From positions 27,473-91,472 of the forward strand of contig CADEFM010000012.1 of assembly GCA_902826605.1 (NCBI GenBank): 64,000 bases of DNA, read 5' to 3'. Position 1 is the first letter of the stretch. Each line of letters opens with the position of its first letter. The notes under the pieces are model-generated. The model ran no database searches, was not told where the DNA came from, and saw only the letters and a list, made by a program, of their open reading frames with translations. Source of the stretch: an uncultured Acidobacteriota bacterium (GTDB lineage: Bacteria; Acidobacteriota; Terriglobia; Bryobacterales; Bryobacteraceae). The translations under genes and the position numbers were made by a program. Positions 18,001 through 26,654 of the stretch are shown here, in pieces.

Positions 18001-19245
18001 TCAGTCGTAGTTGCCATCGAGCAGCCACAACCCACGCAGGCAATCCCGCGAGAGGCGAAACACGCCGATGCTCGAAATTTCCACGTCCCATTCCTGGCGA
18101 TCCCAGACCTCCGGTGTCCACCAATCGCCCCCGCCGCGCCATGGTCCGGCGCACGCGGACACGGCGCCACCGCCTACACGTGAAAATACTCGGGTGGGTT
18201 TACCGTGATCCGTACACCACACCTGTGCAGGGCGCGGCGGCCGGAAGCGGCGCAATGCGAGTTTCGGGCGCAGCGGCAAATTCGTTTCTTTCGATGGGGT
18301 CAGAATGCGCATCCGGAATGCATCGGGCCGATACGTGTCCAGAATCTCCGGCGCACCTACGTTTGCCGCACCCACCAGACCCCGAATCCGCGCGAGTGTG
18401 ATCTCCAGTTTTTCGGGTTCGGGAACCGGCGGAAAGAATAAGCCGTGCTGTGCCGTTCGCGGCTCCACTGGCGCGAGTTCGAGGTGGATTCTTTCTATGG
18501 GGGCCCGTGGAGGCCGCTCATTCAGTTCCAGTTGCAGTAGTTTCAGCAGCACCTTCGCATTCAATATAGGAACAGGCAAACATAGCGTCGCGGTGTGATC
18601 CGGGGCGCGTTCGAGTTTCAACCGGAGACGAAGTTCATTTGTCGCGCGCCCGTAAAAGCGCAGACGTTCACATACGTCGCGCACCATCTGCGAAAGCAAA
18701 AATAGCAGCGACTCCATCAGATCGATGGAATCTTCCAACTCCCGTTCTTCGCGAAATACGACAGGGGCTACTCGCGGCCGCAACTGGCGCTGGCCCGCGC
18801 CTCTGGCCAGCCGCTGCAAGTGAGCCCCCTCCTCGCCCAAACGAGCCGCAACGCCTAACGGAGGAAGAGCCGCGAACTCCCCGAATGTACGAATACCCCA
18901 CAAATCCAGATTGCGCGCAAACTCTGGCGAGCCGCTTAATAAATACAATGGCAAAGGCGCGAGCATTGCAGATTCGCGCCCAGTGGGAACAATCGTGGTC
19001 CCGGAAAAGCCGCGCGCCGCATGTGCCGCCGCATCCGGATTCGCCGCGAGCGCCAGATTTGCGGAAACCCCCGTACGCCGCGTAATGGCGGCGGCGAGTT
19101 GCTCCACCGTGCCGAACATGCGCTCCAAGCCGCGTACGTCGAACACTACCGTGCCAGTCGAAGTCTCTTCGATCAGTGGTGAAAAATGCGCGGCGCACTC
19201 CACCAGTAATGTCAGGTTGCCAGGGGCATGCAGGCACGCGAACAT
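18001..19245 (-). CDS. imuB: ImuB-like Y-family polymerase paralog (mutagenesis accessory)
   Basis: This 414-residue protein resembles ImuB, a catalytically inactive Y-family polymerase relative that links DnaE2 to the sliding clamp. Visible parts are the palm remnant (AHFSPLIEETSTGTVVFDVRG), GLERMFG, the helix-hairpin-helix area (LWGIRTFGEFAALPPLGVAARLG written in two parts here) and the C-terminal little-finger/tail region. The N-terminus is short: the usual first acidic metal-binding stretch is absent, in line with no polymerase activity. The start MFACLHAPGN at 19245 matches family openings. It lies 5 bp after imuA. Confidence 0.85.
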   Translation of the reverse strand: MFACLHAPGNLTLLVECAAHFSPLIEETSTGTVVFDVRGLERMFGTVEQLAAAITRRTGVSANLALAANPDAAAHAARGFSGTTIVPTGRESAMLAPLPLYLLSGSPEFARNLDLWGIRTFGEFAALPPLGVAARLGEEGAHLQRLARGAGQRQLRPRVAPVVFREERELEDSIDLMESLLFLLSQMVRDVCERLRFYGRATNELRLRLKLERAPDHTATLCLPVPILNAKVLLKLLQLELNERPPRAPIERIHLELAPVEPRTAQHGLFFPPVPEPEKLEITLARIRGLVGAANVGAPEILDTYRPDAFRMRILTPSKETNLPLRPKLALRRFRPPRPAQVWCTDHGKPTRVFSRVGGGAVSACAGPWRGGGDWWTPEVWDRQEWDVEISSIGVFRLSRDCLRGLWLLDGNYD

Positions 19246-19250
19246 TCCAT

Positions 19251-19889
19251 TTACCGGCGTACCGTGAAAGTGTGTTTCTGCGCACAATGATTCCGCGTAG
19301 CTTGAGCCGCTAGTTCCAAGCCGTGCAGAAAACAGCCCGGCAGCTGGCCGCGCCACAGCGTGCGTTGGCAGCTCAGTTCAATTTTCAGCGCCGAACAGGA
19401 ACGCGCATGAATCTGTTGTGCGACCGCAATAAGCGCGGTGCGAGTATTTTCCACCCCATGCCGCAAGCGGAACCACGCCGCCAAGGGAATGCGGCGTATC
19501 ACTTTCTCCGGCGTGTCACCCAGGTCGATGGCCACCAATCCGAAGCCTCCGCCTTGCGCCAGCATGTCTGCGGCTTTCAGTGCGTGCTCTGCATTCCCTC
19601 CACAGCGGACCCATAGGACTTGTGAAAGCCGCACTTCCGCTGTTGCCGCGCTTTCCGGGTCGAACGTATTTTCCACATCCAGGAGCGCGCAAAACTCCTG
19701 CCGGGACGTCATGTTCGCCAGTAGCGAATGCAACAGCGATGTTCGTCCAGAAGAAGCCGGACCTGCGATCTCCGTCAACGCTCCCCGTGGGATATCGCCC
19801 ACGATGGAGGGGAACGTTTCTTCGGTATGTTCACGAAAGCCAAACTTTACCGGGATTTGCTCACCACGGAGCCTAGTGGCGCCTATCAT
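19251..19889 (-). CDS. imuA: ImuA-like RecA-related protein
   Basis: This 212-residue protein is the ImuA/SulA-like partner of ImuB and DnaE2 in damage-induced mutagenesis. It shows a RecA-type core, with GPASSGRTSLL at residues 43-53 where RecA has GPESSGKTT; the Walker A lysine is replaced by Arg49, so ATP hydrolysis is doubtful. FDPESAATAEVRLSQVLWVRC is split by the usual RecA-like loop. The ATG at 19889 has AAGG nearby. A longer form from 19946 would overlap dnaE2 and is less likely. Confidence 0.82.
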   Translation of the reverse strand: MIGATRLRGEQIPVKFGFREHTEETFPSIVGDIPRGALTEIAGPASSGRTSLLHSLLANMTSRQEFCALLDVENTFDPESAATAEVRLSQVLWVRCGGNAEHALKAADMLAQGGGFGLVAIDLGDTPEKVIRRIPLAAWFRLRHGVENTRTALIAVAQQIHARSCSALKIELSCQRTLWRGQLPGCFLHGLELAAQATRNHCAQKHTFTVRR

Positions 19890-19904
19890 ATTCGCCTTAT
19901 GTTC
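19890..19904. promoter_or_regulatory. Candidate LexA-type direct repeat (ATTC-N7-GTTC)
   Basis: Within the 38 bp between imuA and dnaE2 there is ATTC, seven bases, then GTTC, inside a longer direct repeat of TTCGCCT. GTTC-N7-GTTC is the known LexA box of Alphaproteobacteria; whether Acidobacteriota LexA reads this form I cannot confirm here. The position between two divergent SOS-type genes makes an operator reasonable. Confidence 0.45.
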
Positions 19905-19927
19905 GCCTATACTGGGAGCTGACGTCA

Positions 19928-22900
19928 ATGCCTGCCAAGACTTCATCCCATTACGTAGAACTCCATGCTCGCTCTGCCTTCAGTTTTCTGCGTGGGAGTT
20001 GTGTGCCGGAGGATTATGCAACTCGCTGCGCGGCTCTGGATCAGCCCGGGATGGCGCTGATGGATAGCGACGGTTTCTATGGGTCGCCGCGGTTTCATCA
20101 AGCGATGACGAAGGCTGGACTTGCCCCCCACCTGGGTGCGGAGATCGGCTGCACGGATGGAGCGCGGTATCCCTTGCTGGTGACCAGCCGCCGCGGCTAT
20201 CAGAATCTGTGCCGGTTGATCTCACGGATGAAGTTGCGGGTTCCGAAGAACCAGCCTGCGCTGGCGACTCGCGAAGAGTTAGCGGAGTTTGCAGGAGACT
20301 GGATTTGTCTGACCGGAACCGATGATGGTCCGCTGGCAATGGGGCTGCGTAAAAAGGAGGGCCGCGCCACATTGATGCGGCTGCAGGAGACGTTCGGTGC
20401 AAGGAACGTGTACCTGGAACTACAGCGTCACTTCCACCGCGATCAGGAAGCCCGTAACCAGGCTGTGATCGAATTAGGCCGTAGTCACGGCGTACCTTTA
20501 ATAGCGACGAATGGAGTATGTTACGCCGAACCCCTGCAACGCGAATTGCTCGACTTATTCATCTGCCTGCGCCATCACACCACGTTGGCGCGCGCGGGAC
20601 GTCTACTAGAGCGCAATGCCGAACGTTATCTCAAGTCCACCGAAGAGATGGTGCAATTGTTCGCCGATGTGCCCGATGCCATCGCGAATACAACGCAAGT
20701 GGCTGCGCGCCTGCAGTTCACCCTGAAGGATTTGGGTTACGAATTCCCTCACTATCGAGTTCCCGAAGGCCACACGGAGGCCAGCTATCTGCGCAAGCTG
20801 ACGGAAGAATACGCACGGAATCGTTTCGGAGATCGCTATGAAGCGGCCCGTCCGCAACTGGAAAAAGAGCTAACGCTGATCGTGAAGCTTAAGTTCGAAG
20901 GCTACTTCTTGATCGTCTGGGACATCGTGGAGTATTGCCGCAAGCAAGGCATTCTGATTCAAGGCCGCGGCTCGGCTGCGAATAGCGCGGTGTGTTATGC
21001 GCTGGGCATCACCGCGGTCGACTCCGTCAAGATGGACCTGCTGTTTGAGCGCTTCCTCTCGGAAAATCGCGGCGAGTGGCCGGATATCGACCTGGATCTT
21101 CCTTCCGGCGATCAACGTGAAAAGGCGATTCAGTATGTTTACCAGCGCTACGGGCAGTTGGGAGCGGCCATGACGGCGAACGTCAATACGTATCGTGGAC
21201 GGTCCGCGGCGCGGGAAGCCGGCAAGGTGCTGGGCTTCGATGAGCAGACTCTGGGAAAGCTTTCCAAACTGGTGCCCATGTGGGGGTGGGTGGATGCAAC
21301 AGACACACCTGAACGCAATTTTCGCGAAGCGGGTCTTGATCTTTCCGACCGGCGCGTGCGGAAGTTCCTTGCATTGGTGGTGGGCTTGCAAGACCTGCCG
21401 CGTCACTTGAGTCAACATTCCGGCGGGATGGTCATTTGCCAGGGCCAGCTTGATTCCGTGGTTCCTCTGGAACCGGCAACGATGCCCGGCCGTGTTGTGG
21501 TGCAGTGGGACAAGGAAGACTGCGCCGACATGGGCATCGTCAAGGTGGACCTGCTGGGGTTGGGCATGATGGCAGTGCTGGAAGAGTCGATCGAATTGAT
21601 TGAGCGGCACTACGAAAAAAAAATTGACCTTGGCAATTTGCCGCCGGACGATCCCCAGGTATACGCAGCATTGCAACGCGCCGACACCATTGGCCTGTTT
21701 CAAGTAGAGAGCCGCGCGCAGCAGGCGTCTTTACCTCGCATGAAACCGGAGAAATTCTACGATTTGGTCGTGCAAGTAGCAATCATTCGTCCAGGTCCCA
21801 TTGAAGGGAAGATGGCCCATCCTTACCTGGCTCGACGGCAGGGGAAGGAAAGACCGGAACCATTGCATCCGTCGTTGGACGAAATATTAAAGCGCACCTT
21901 GGGCGTTCCGTTATTTCAGGAGCAACTATTACGCATGGCCATGGCCGCCGCGAGTTTCACAGGAGGCGAGGCGGAGGAACTACGCCGTGCGTTTGGCTTT
22001 AAACGTTCCGAGAAACGTATGCGGGAAATCGAAGGCAAGCTGCGTGCAGGCATGGCCAAGAACGGCATCCTCGGTGAAACCCAGGACAAGATCGTGAAGG
22101 CGATTACGTCTTTCGCCATGTTCGGATTCCCAGAGTCGCACGCGGCCAGTTTTGCGCTGCTGGCTTATGCCAGCGCGTACCTGCGCACGTATTATCTGGC
22201 GGCGTTCACGTGCGCTTTGTTGAATCACCAGCCGATGGGGTTCTATCATCCGTCGACGCTGGTCAAAGACGCGCAACGGCACGGCTTGCGTGTGCTGCCT
22301 GTAGACGTCAATCGCTCCCGGAATGTTTGCACTCTCGAAAATTTGCAGTTGAGGCTGGGCTTCAATTACGTGCGCGGGCTGAGCGCTGCAGCCGCGGAGG
22401 CTATCGTCAAACAGCAGCCGTATACCACGATCGATGACCTTGCGATCCGCGTGCCGGCGCTTCGCAAGGAACATTTGGAGCAACTCGCAACCATCGGTGC
22501 ACTGAACTCCATTGGTGCGAAACATCGGCGCGACGCACTGTGGCAAGCCTCCTGGACGGCGCGGCGGGCAAGTCCGCTGCTGCGTGCCATTCCCGAATCC
22601 ATCCCGGAGTCTCCCTTGCGACAGATGACGCTTGAAGAGCGGTTGGCCGCCGATTGCGTAGGCAGCGGCCTGACCATCGGCAAACATCCAATGGCATACC
22701 GCCGGGCTGAACTCGACAAACAGCAAGTTACGCCCGCTGCTGCACTTTCTTCGATCCCGAACGGCCGCAGGGTTCGTGTGGCGGGCAACGTGATCGTCCG
22801 CCAGCGCCCTGGCACGGCGAAAGGGGTCACGTTTCTTAGCCTCGAAGATGAAACCGGCATCTCAAATATCGTCGTCATGCCGGATCTCTTCGAAGAACAG

Positions 22901-23044
22901 CGGCTCACAATCTTAGGTCAGGCATGGGTGCTGGTCGAAGGGCGCATGCAGAATGTCGATAGCGTCACGCACATCCTGGCTGAGCGCCTCTCACCGCTGG
23001 CGAACCCGCTCCAAGTAGCCACGAGATCCCACGATTTTCACTAA
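19928..23044 (+). CDS. dnaE2: Error-prone DNA polymerase III alpha subunit DnaE2
   Basis: This 1038-residue protein has the DnaE2 length, shorter than replicative DnaE. It starts with a PHP domain (YVELHARSAFSFLRGS) and has the polymerase palm with PDIDLDLPSGDQREKAIQYV near residue 385, which contains catalytic aspartates. The fingers contain GLFQVESRAQQASLPRM. Helix-hairpin-helix and OB-fold (RVRVAGNVIVRQRPGTAKG) regions follow. DnaE2 copies damaged DNA with ImuA and ImuB, whose genes are divergent and 38 bp away instead of in one operon. GGGAG lies upstream of the ATG. Confidence 0.95.
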   Translation: MPAKTSSHYVELHARSAFSFLRGSCVPEDYATRCAALDQPGMALMDSDGFYGSPRFHQAMTKAGLAPHLGAEIGCTDGARYPLLVTSRRGYQNLCRLISRMKLRVPKNQPALATREELAEFAGDWICLTGTDDGPLAMGLRKKEGRATLMRLQETFGARNVYLELQRHFHRDQEARNQAVIELGRSHGVPLIATNGVCYAEPLQRELLDLFICLRHHTTLARAGRLLERNAERYLKSTEEMVQLFADVPDAIANTTQVAARLQFTLKDLGYEFPHYRVPEGHTEASYLRKLTEEYARNRFGDRYEAARPQLEKELTLIVKLKFEGYFLIVWDIVEYCRKQGILIQGRGSAANSAVCYALGITAVDSVKMDLLFERFLSENRGEWPDIDLDLPSGDQREKAIQYVYQRYGQLGAAMTANVNTYRGRSAAREAGKVLGFDEQTLGKLSKLVPMWGWVDATDTPERNFREAGLDLSDRRVRKFLALVVGLQDLPRHLSQHSGGMVICQGQLDSVVPLEPATMPGRVVVQWDKEDCADMGIVKVDLLGLGMMAVLEESIELIERHYEKKIDLGNLPPDDPQVYAALQRADTIGLFQVESRAQQASLPRMKPEKFYDLVVQVAIIRPGPIEGKMAHPYLARRQGKERPEPLHPSLDEILKRTLGVPLFQEQLLRMAMAAASFTGGEAEELRRAFGFKRSEKRMREIEGKLRAGMAKNGILGETQDKIVKAITSFAMFGFPESHAASFALLAYASAYLRTYYLAAFTCALLNHQPMGFYHPSTLVKDAQRHGLRVLPVDVNRSRNVCTLENLQLRLGFNYVRGLSAAAAEAIVKQQPYTTIDDLAIRVPALRKEHLEQLATIGALNSIGAKHRRDALWQASWTARRASPLLRAIPESIPESPLRQMTLEERLAADCVGSGLTIGKHPMAYRRAELDKQQVTPAAALSSIPNGRRVRVAGNVIVRQRPGTAKGVTFLSLEDETGISNIVVMPDLFEEQRLTILGQAWVLVEGRMQNVDSVTHILAERLSPLANPLQVATRSHDFH

Positions 23045-23062
23045 ACAGGAAATGGTGATATT

Positions 23063-23138
23063 TGGTGGGCCCTGATGGATTCGAACCATCGACCAACGGA
23101 TTATGAGTCCGCTGCACTAACCGCTGTGCTAAGGGCCC
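23063..23138 (-). tRNA. tRNA-Ile2 (anticodon CAU, lysidine type)
   Basis: The minus strand folds as a 76-nt cloverleaf: acceptor stem GGGCCCT/AGGGCCC, anticodon loop CTCATAA, T loop GGTTCGAATCC, discriminator A and encoded CCA. The body matches the bacterial minor isoleucine tRNA (CCTTAGC, GGTTAG, TTGGTCG) better than elongator Met tRNA. It should therefore be the TilS substrate reading AUA. It lies just downstream of dnaE2 in the opposite direction. Confidence 0.92.
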
Positions 23139-23350
23139 TTCAATGGAGTTACACGCACTGGCTCAGGAACTGCAGTGAGTTTCTGCGAAATCGTACCTGC
23201 TCCAACCTTTCCGTTCATCTTACCATTGGCTTCTTCCAGCCCATCGAATGTGTGCCATGGCTGCGATGACACCCCCAAAGCATTCCAGGACACATAGTTA
23301 TTGCGCGTTTGTATACCGGTTCCTGCTCGTTTTTGCGGGTTATCTGCCAT
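23129..23350 (-). CDS. Hypothetical small protein (73 aa) overlapping the tRNA
   Basis: A 73-codon frame starts at ATG 23350, preceded by a strong AGGAGG site 10 bases upstream. The product is hydrophilic and basic (MADNPQKRAGTGIQTRNNYV at the start), with no signal peptide or membrane segment, and I do not recognise it. Its stop codon lies inside the tRNA-Ile2 gene, using the TAG of the acceptor/D-stem junction, so the last 10 bp are shared. The strong ribosome site argues it is real; the overlap means tRNA processing would cut the transcript. Confidence 0.5.
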   Translation of the reverse strand: MADNPQKRAGTGIQTRNNYVSWNALGVSSQPWHTFDGLEEANGKMNGKVGAGTISQKLTAVPEPVRVTPLKGP

Positions 23351-23904
23351 TAGATCGCGCCTCCTCACCCCAACCCACCAAACCCAATGTAGCTTGGTAA
23401 GCACGCGCAAGATTTGAAATGCAGAGTGGCGTGGAGAGGGCGCAGGGCTATGGATCAAATTCCACGCGGTCCACATCGACCATAAGAGAGGCGAAACGCC
23501 CGAAGGGTAGCTTCCCCGTTCTCAATGGGTGATTCGATATCTTAGCTACCGGACTTTAGTTTGTGAAGAACGCTTCGAGAGTACAGTGTGATGCACCTCT
23601 TGGTGTCGTGTCATGCTGTGCTAGCAGAACAAATCTCATCAAGGTTGCCTAAACGGCGGTTCGCTGACGCTCGCAGCCTCGGCCAGCGCCAAGTTTCGCG
23701 GGAGCTAGGCAAAGTATTAAATGAAGTGGCCGGAGCGGGGACTAATTGCGTGCTAAGAGCTTAGCAGTTATTTGAATTGGCGCGAGTCCCGCGCACTAAA
23801 GCCACTTGTATCAAAACTTACGGGGATGATTTTTCTCTGAGCGTGCTGGGCCGCGATATTGGAACGGTTTTGCAAGTCGGCTTGGAATCTGAGATCCTGC
23901 TGAC
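23351..23904. other. Intergenic region with repeat copy 1
   Basis: About 550 bp without a supported gene. It contains one copy of the repeat described at 23703-23855. The rest shows short hairpins, such as the one around GGCGAAACGCC near 23490, but nothing I can assign. It separates the tRNA block from the surface-protein gene. Confidence 0.6.
23703..23855 (+). repeat. Direct repeat copy 1 (deleted form)
   Basis: This 153-bp stretch recurs at 25278-25660. The left arm (ending CTAATTGCGTG) is partly conserved. The right arm, from CTAAGAGCTTAGCAG to CTCTGAGCGTGCTGGG (23753-23853), differs from copy 2 by two substitutions and a small indel or two. It contains two inverted repeats, GCTAAG-AG-CTTAGC and a near-perfect GCGCGAG-T-CCCGCGC. 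Here the two arms are joined directly, without the 233 bp present in copy 2. Confidence 0.85.
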
Positions 23905-24918
23905 GTGCAGGCTTTTAGTACGTTTTCAAAACTGATACCGGCTATGCTTGCGACAATGGCCCGTTGTGGGGCCTGTACGTTGGTCTATCCCAGTGTTCAG
24001 GTTGGGCCAAACTTTAGAGTGGAAGTCGAGGACCACGGTCGTCCGGTTAAAGGCCTTCGAGTGGAAATCCGCGGTTATGAGAGTAGCGACAATCGGGTTG
24101 TCTCAGATACTGACAAGAATGGCTTCGCACTCTTTCGTAACGTACGACCCGGATCGTACCACCTGAGCGCGGACCACGATGCCGGAATTCCGGATGGCGC
24201 AGACATTGAAGTAAAGCTCGGTGGACCAACCAACGTTACGGCGCACCTGAAGTGGCCGAGTATTGCGCCGATTGCAGTCCGTTCCTTGAAGGGCATAATG
24301 CGCGGGCCTGATTATCTTCCCGGTCAATCCCAGCCAAGACTTTCACTAGGCCTTTTGGAAGGTAGCTCCGGCCGATTGCTGAAAGACGTGCAGACTGCCG
24401 ATAATGGCGAGTTCAGTTTTGAAGGTGTTCGATCCGGCCTTTACTTTTTGAGCCTGAAACCATCTGGCCTGAGAGCGTGGTCTGGAGAACCGATCACAGG
24501 ACTGATTGCGGTCGCTGTCGACCCCGGTGCACAGACGGATCATTTGGATATCGATTTGGGGTGGACAAGTTGCGGCTTGTGGTACGCGGATCGGAATAAA
24601 TGTCCGGAACCTGAGCTGAAGATTGGGCAGCTTTCCGGTCAGGTTCTCGACGTCACCGGGGCAGCCATTTCAGGCGCGACGATTCTTCTGCTTGACCACG
24701 CCCAGAAGCTGGTGGAGCGATTACAGAGCGACAGCGCAGGCAAATTCGCGTCCCTGGATTCCTTGGCGGGAACCTATGAGTTGATGGTGAGCGCGCCGGG
24801 ATTTACACCTTTTCGCAGAACCGTGCACGCGGAATTAAGGGGTGATTCTGCGCGTCCCTCATCTCTGACAGTGCAACTCGGCCTGGGCGGTGGTTGCAGT
24901 GGCGTCGAACCCCAATAG
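23905..24918 (+). CDS. Secreted protein of carboxypeptidase-regulatory-like domains
   Basis: This 337-residue protein is built from repeated small beta-sandwich units of the carboxypeptidase regulatory-like type. Each has the pattern 'G-x-V-x-D-..-G-a-x-v ... s-D-x-x-G-x-f-x-f-..-l-x-P-G-x-Y': [20 protein letters not shown] (about 71-90), [20 protein letters not shown] (about 165) and [20 protein letters not shown] (about 272). The N-terminus is short and hydrophobic with Cys residues. The start is a GTG; ATG 23944 is also possible. It probably sits on the cell surface. It lies between the two repeat copies. Confidence 0.7.
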   Translation: MQAFSTFSKLIPAMLATMARCGACTLVYPSVQVGPNFRVEVEDHGRPVKGLRVEIRGYESSDNRVVSDTDKNGFALFRNVRPGSYHLSADHDAGIPDGADIEVKLGGPTNVTAHLKWPSIAPIAVRSLKGIMRGPDYLPGQSQPRLSLGLLEGSSGRLLKDVQTADNGEFSFEGVRSGLYFLSLKPSGLRAWSGEPITGLIAVAVDPGAQTDHLDIDLGWTSCGLWYADRNKCPEPELKIGQLSGQVLDVTGAAISGATILLLDHAQKLVERLQSDSAGKFASLDSLAGTYELMVSAPGFTPFRRTVHAELRGDSARPSSLTVQLGLGGGCSGVEPQ

Positions 24919-24944
24919 CCCGGGTCGCCAGGTTTTAACGGTTG

Positions 24945-25142
24945 AGAGTTACGCATTCGGCTTTCCCCGATTTTTGCGCTGGAGTCGCCCCGCATCTCAA
25001 TACGGTGAGCATTGTGAACGAGGCGGTCGAGGATGCCATCGGCCAAGGTCGGATCGCCGATCTGTTCGTGCCAGCGCGACACGGGGAGTTGCGAGGTCAG
25101 GATGGTCGAGCGTACCTGGTAGCGGTCCTCCCTTTCTTGGGG
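24945..25142 (-). pseudogene. istB: IS21-family istB C-terminal remnant
   Basis: On the minus strand the sequence reads [18 protein letters not shown], then [18 protein letters not shown] and [15 protein letters not shown]. This is the conserved C-terminal end of the IstB transposition ATPase of IS21-family elements. Nothing of the N-terminal Walker region or of IstA remains, and the frame loses homology soon after the family's usual end. Low-complexity GGAATCGCGTTC-type flanking sequence toward 25270 may be the element's end. It marks a dead insertion next to the repeat copies. Confidence 0.8.
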
Positions 25143-25277
25143 AGGCTACTCGCCATTGTGTTGTCGCCGTTGTCCCTGTGGAAATTAATCCGGCGAAGCC
25201 GAACGCGGTTCCGGGATCGGCCTAAAACTGTTCGGCTTCATCCCGGAATCGCGTTCAGGTTCCCCGGAATCCCAAGA

Positions 25278-25660
25278 AGCTAGGCAGTTTATTAAATGGC
25301 TGTGATCGGAGAGGGGCTAATTGCGTGCCCCTGGAGTAGGATCGCCGCGCCGTTCCATTTCCTTCATCACGATTTCGTTATTCGCCAGCATCACAACGCG
25401 AAGACGGCGTATCTGGTCACCCGCCAATCGCGGTATCAGGCCAGCGAGCGCCGAATCCAGGGCGGCGATGCATTCAGGAAAGCTGAGCCTACGCTGTTTG
25501 AAGCGTTGAATCACTTCTCGGGTTTCGCTCTCGTAAACTTCCACGTCCGACGAACTCCGGCTAAGAGCTTAGCAGTTATTTGAATTGGCGCGGGTCCCGC
25601 GCACTAAAGCCTTGTATCAAGACTTACGGGGATGATTTTTCTCTGAGCGTGCTGGGCGCG
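25278..25660 (+). repeat. Direct repeat copy 2 (with 233-bp extra segment)
   Basis: This is the second copy of the repeat at 23703-23855. The left arm is 25278-25327 and the right arm begins at 25561. Between them lie 233 bp (25328-25560) that copy 1 lacks. Both the GCTAAG/CTTAGC and the perfect GCGCGGG-T-CCCGCGC inverted repeats are in the right arm. The extra segment carries nearly all of the 75-residue gene on the minus strand. Confidence 0.85.
25317..25544 (-). CDS. Small protein (75 aa) of unknown function inside the repeat
   Basis: This GTG-started frame encodes 75 residues with helical character (TREVIQRFKQRRLSFPECIA, AALDSALAGLIPRL, RVVMLANNEIVMKEMERRG). The amphipathic, charged make-up and smooth codon pattern look like a real protein, and I have the impression that similar short proteins occur in related genomes, but I cannot name a family. 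Only its last few codons (ARN and stop) lie in sequence shared with repeat copy 1, so copy 1 seems to have lost the gene. Confidence 0.55.
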   Translation of the reverse strand: MEVYESETREVIQRFKQRRLSFPECIAALDSALAGLIPRLAGDQIRRLRVVMLANNEIVMKEMERRGDPTPGARN

Positions 25661-26186
25661 GAATTTTTCGAATAGTGAGCGCGGCTGGTAGGACCGCGCC
25701 CACTGGACCGACCGGCGGAAAACCCGAGCGGAGGAACTCGTTTCCCGCCCATCTCCTCGGTGATTATGCGCTGGACGGAGGATGCCATAAAGGGGGTGAA
25801 GTACTAAGGGTTTTAAAGGGGGCGGACGTCAATCCCATGCATCCGCCCCAGTAGGTGTTTAGGTTTTGCGATTTAGGCATGATAGCAAAGACAAACGTGG
25901 TGCGGAAGCCACGGCGAACGCTGGACGAGAGCCCTGCGGAAAGTGCATCAAAAGTTACATCGCAGGTCTTGCGATGAAGCGAGCATGGGAGAATTCTTAT
26001 TTTCAGAATTGTTCTTAAAAGCTCTTTCTGGTTTCAGTAGTCATTTGAGCATCGGGGATTTTCTGGGCCGGAGGACTGGATCTCTCCAATCTTTGTACGG
26101 CCCTGGCTACGACTAGAGACTTCCGCCGTTGCGCAATCCCAACAACCCCTCGGAGGATAAGGTCGCTGAGACGTAGGAAGTATGGC
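25545..26186. other. Intergenic region with hairpin and TTGTTCT half-sites
   Basis: About 640 bp. The first part is the right arm of repeat copy 2. A strong inverted repeat, GGGGCGGA at 25819-25826 with TCCGCCCC at 25842-25849, could be a terminator for leftward transcription, since TTTAAAA follows on that strand. CAGAATTGTTCT at 26004-26015 carries half-sites like those of the palindromes at 27.3 kb but in everted order. A 43-codon frame starts at 25986 but has no support. Confidence 0.5.
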
Positions 26187-26518
26187 ATGGCTGCGTTAGC
26201 GCGTAAAGCACTAGCCCTGCCAGGACCACACGAATATGAGCTTCTGGGTTCGCGATGTGAGCGCCTCAACCTTTCGCTGCTCAGCGGGCAGACATATCTG
26301 CTAGAAATGTACCTCAATACGAGTGCTGTTGTGCCAAGTGGCGCTATCGGCATCCGGTTATTTGACGCTCCCTCTGGCTTGAACACCGCAAGCCTGTTTC
26401 AGAACGTAACGTTTAGCAATGTCGCCTTGAGCGAGGTGTCGGAACCAGCGCGGATGCGTTGGTCGGCATAGGACTCCTGGCATTTACAACCGGCAGATGG
26501 TTGCGCGGCAGGACCTGA
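26187..26518 (+). pseudogene. PEP-CTERM protein remnant with frameshift
   Basis: One frame reads LNLSLLSGQTYLLEMYLNTS ... NVTFSNVALSEVSEPA and then stops. Shifting frame at the SEPA codons (about 26450) gives DALVGIGLLAFTTGRWLRGR and a stop at 26516-26518. Together these form a PEP-CTERM sorting signal: V-x-E-P motif, a hydrophobic helix and a basic tail. The signal peptide and N-terminal half cannot be found upstream, so the gene is truncated at the front and frameshifted at the end. An exosortase would anchor the intact protein. Confidence 0.65.
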
Positions 26519-26654
26519 AGCGGCCCGCCTCAACAAGGCATGAACTTTTGTGAGATTTTGAAACAAATTGATACTGACGTACTAAGTCACTTGGTACTCT
26601 TTCGCCATCGACGAGCGCGGTCTCTTGATTCAATATGAATCGAGGTCGTGACGA

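Noticed and set aside
20870..21703. 277-codon minus-strand frame inside dnaE2
   Set aside because: Shadow of the polymerase gene; high GC content makes long antisense frames common here.
25986..26117. 43-codon frame MGEFLFSELF...
   Set aside because: No ribosome site or similarity; probably chance in an intergenic region.
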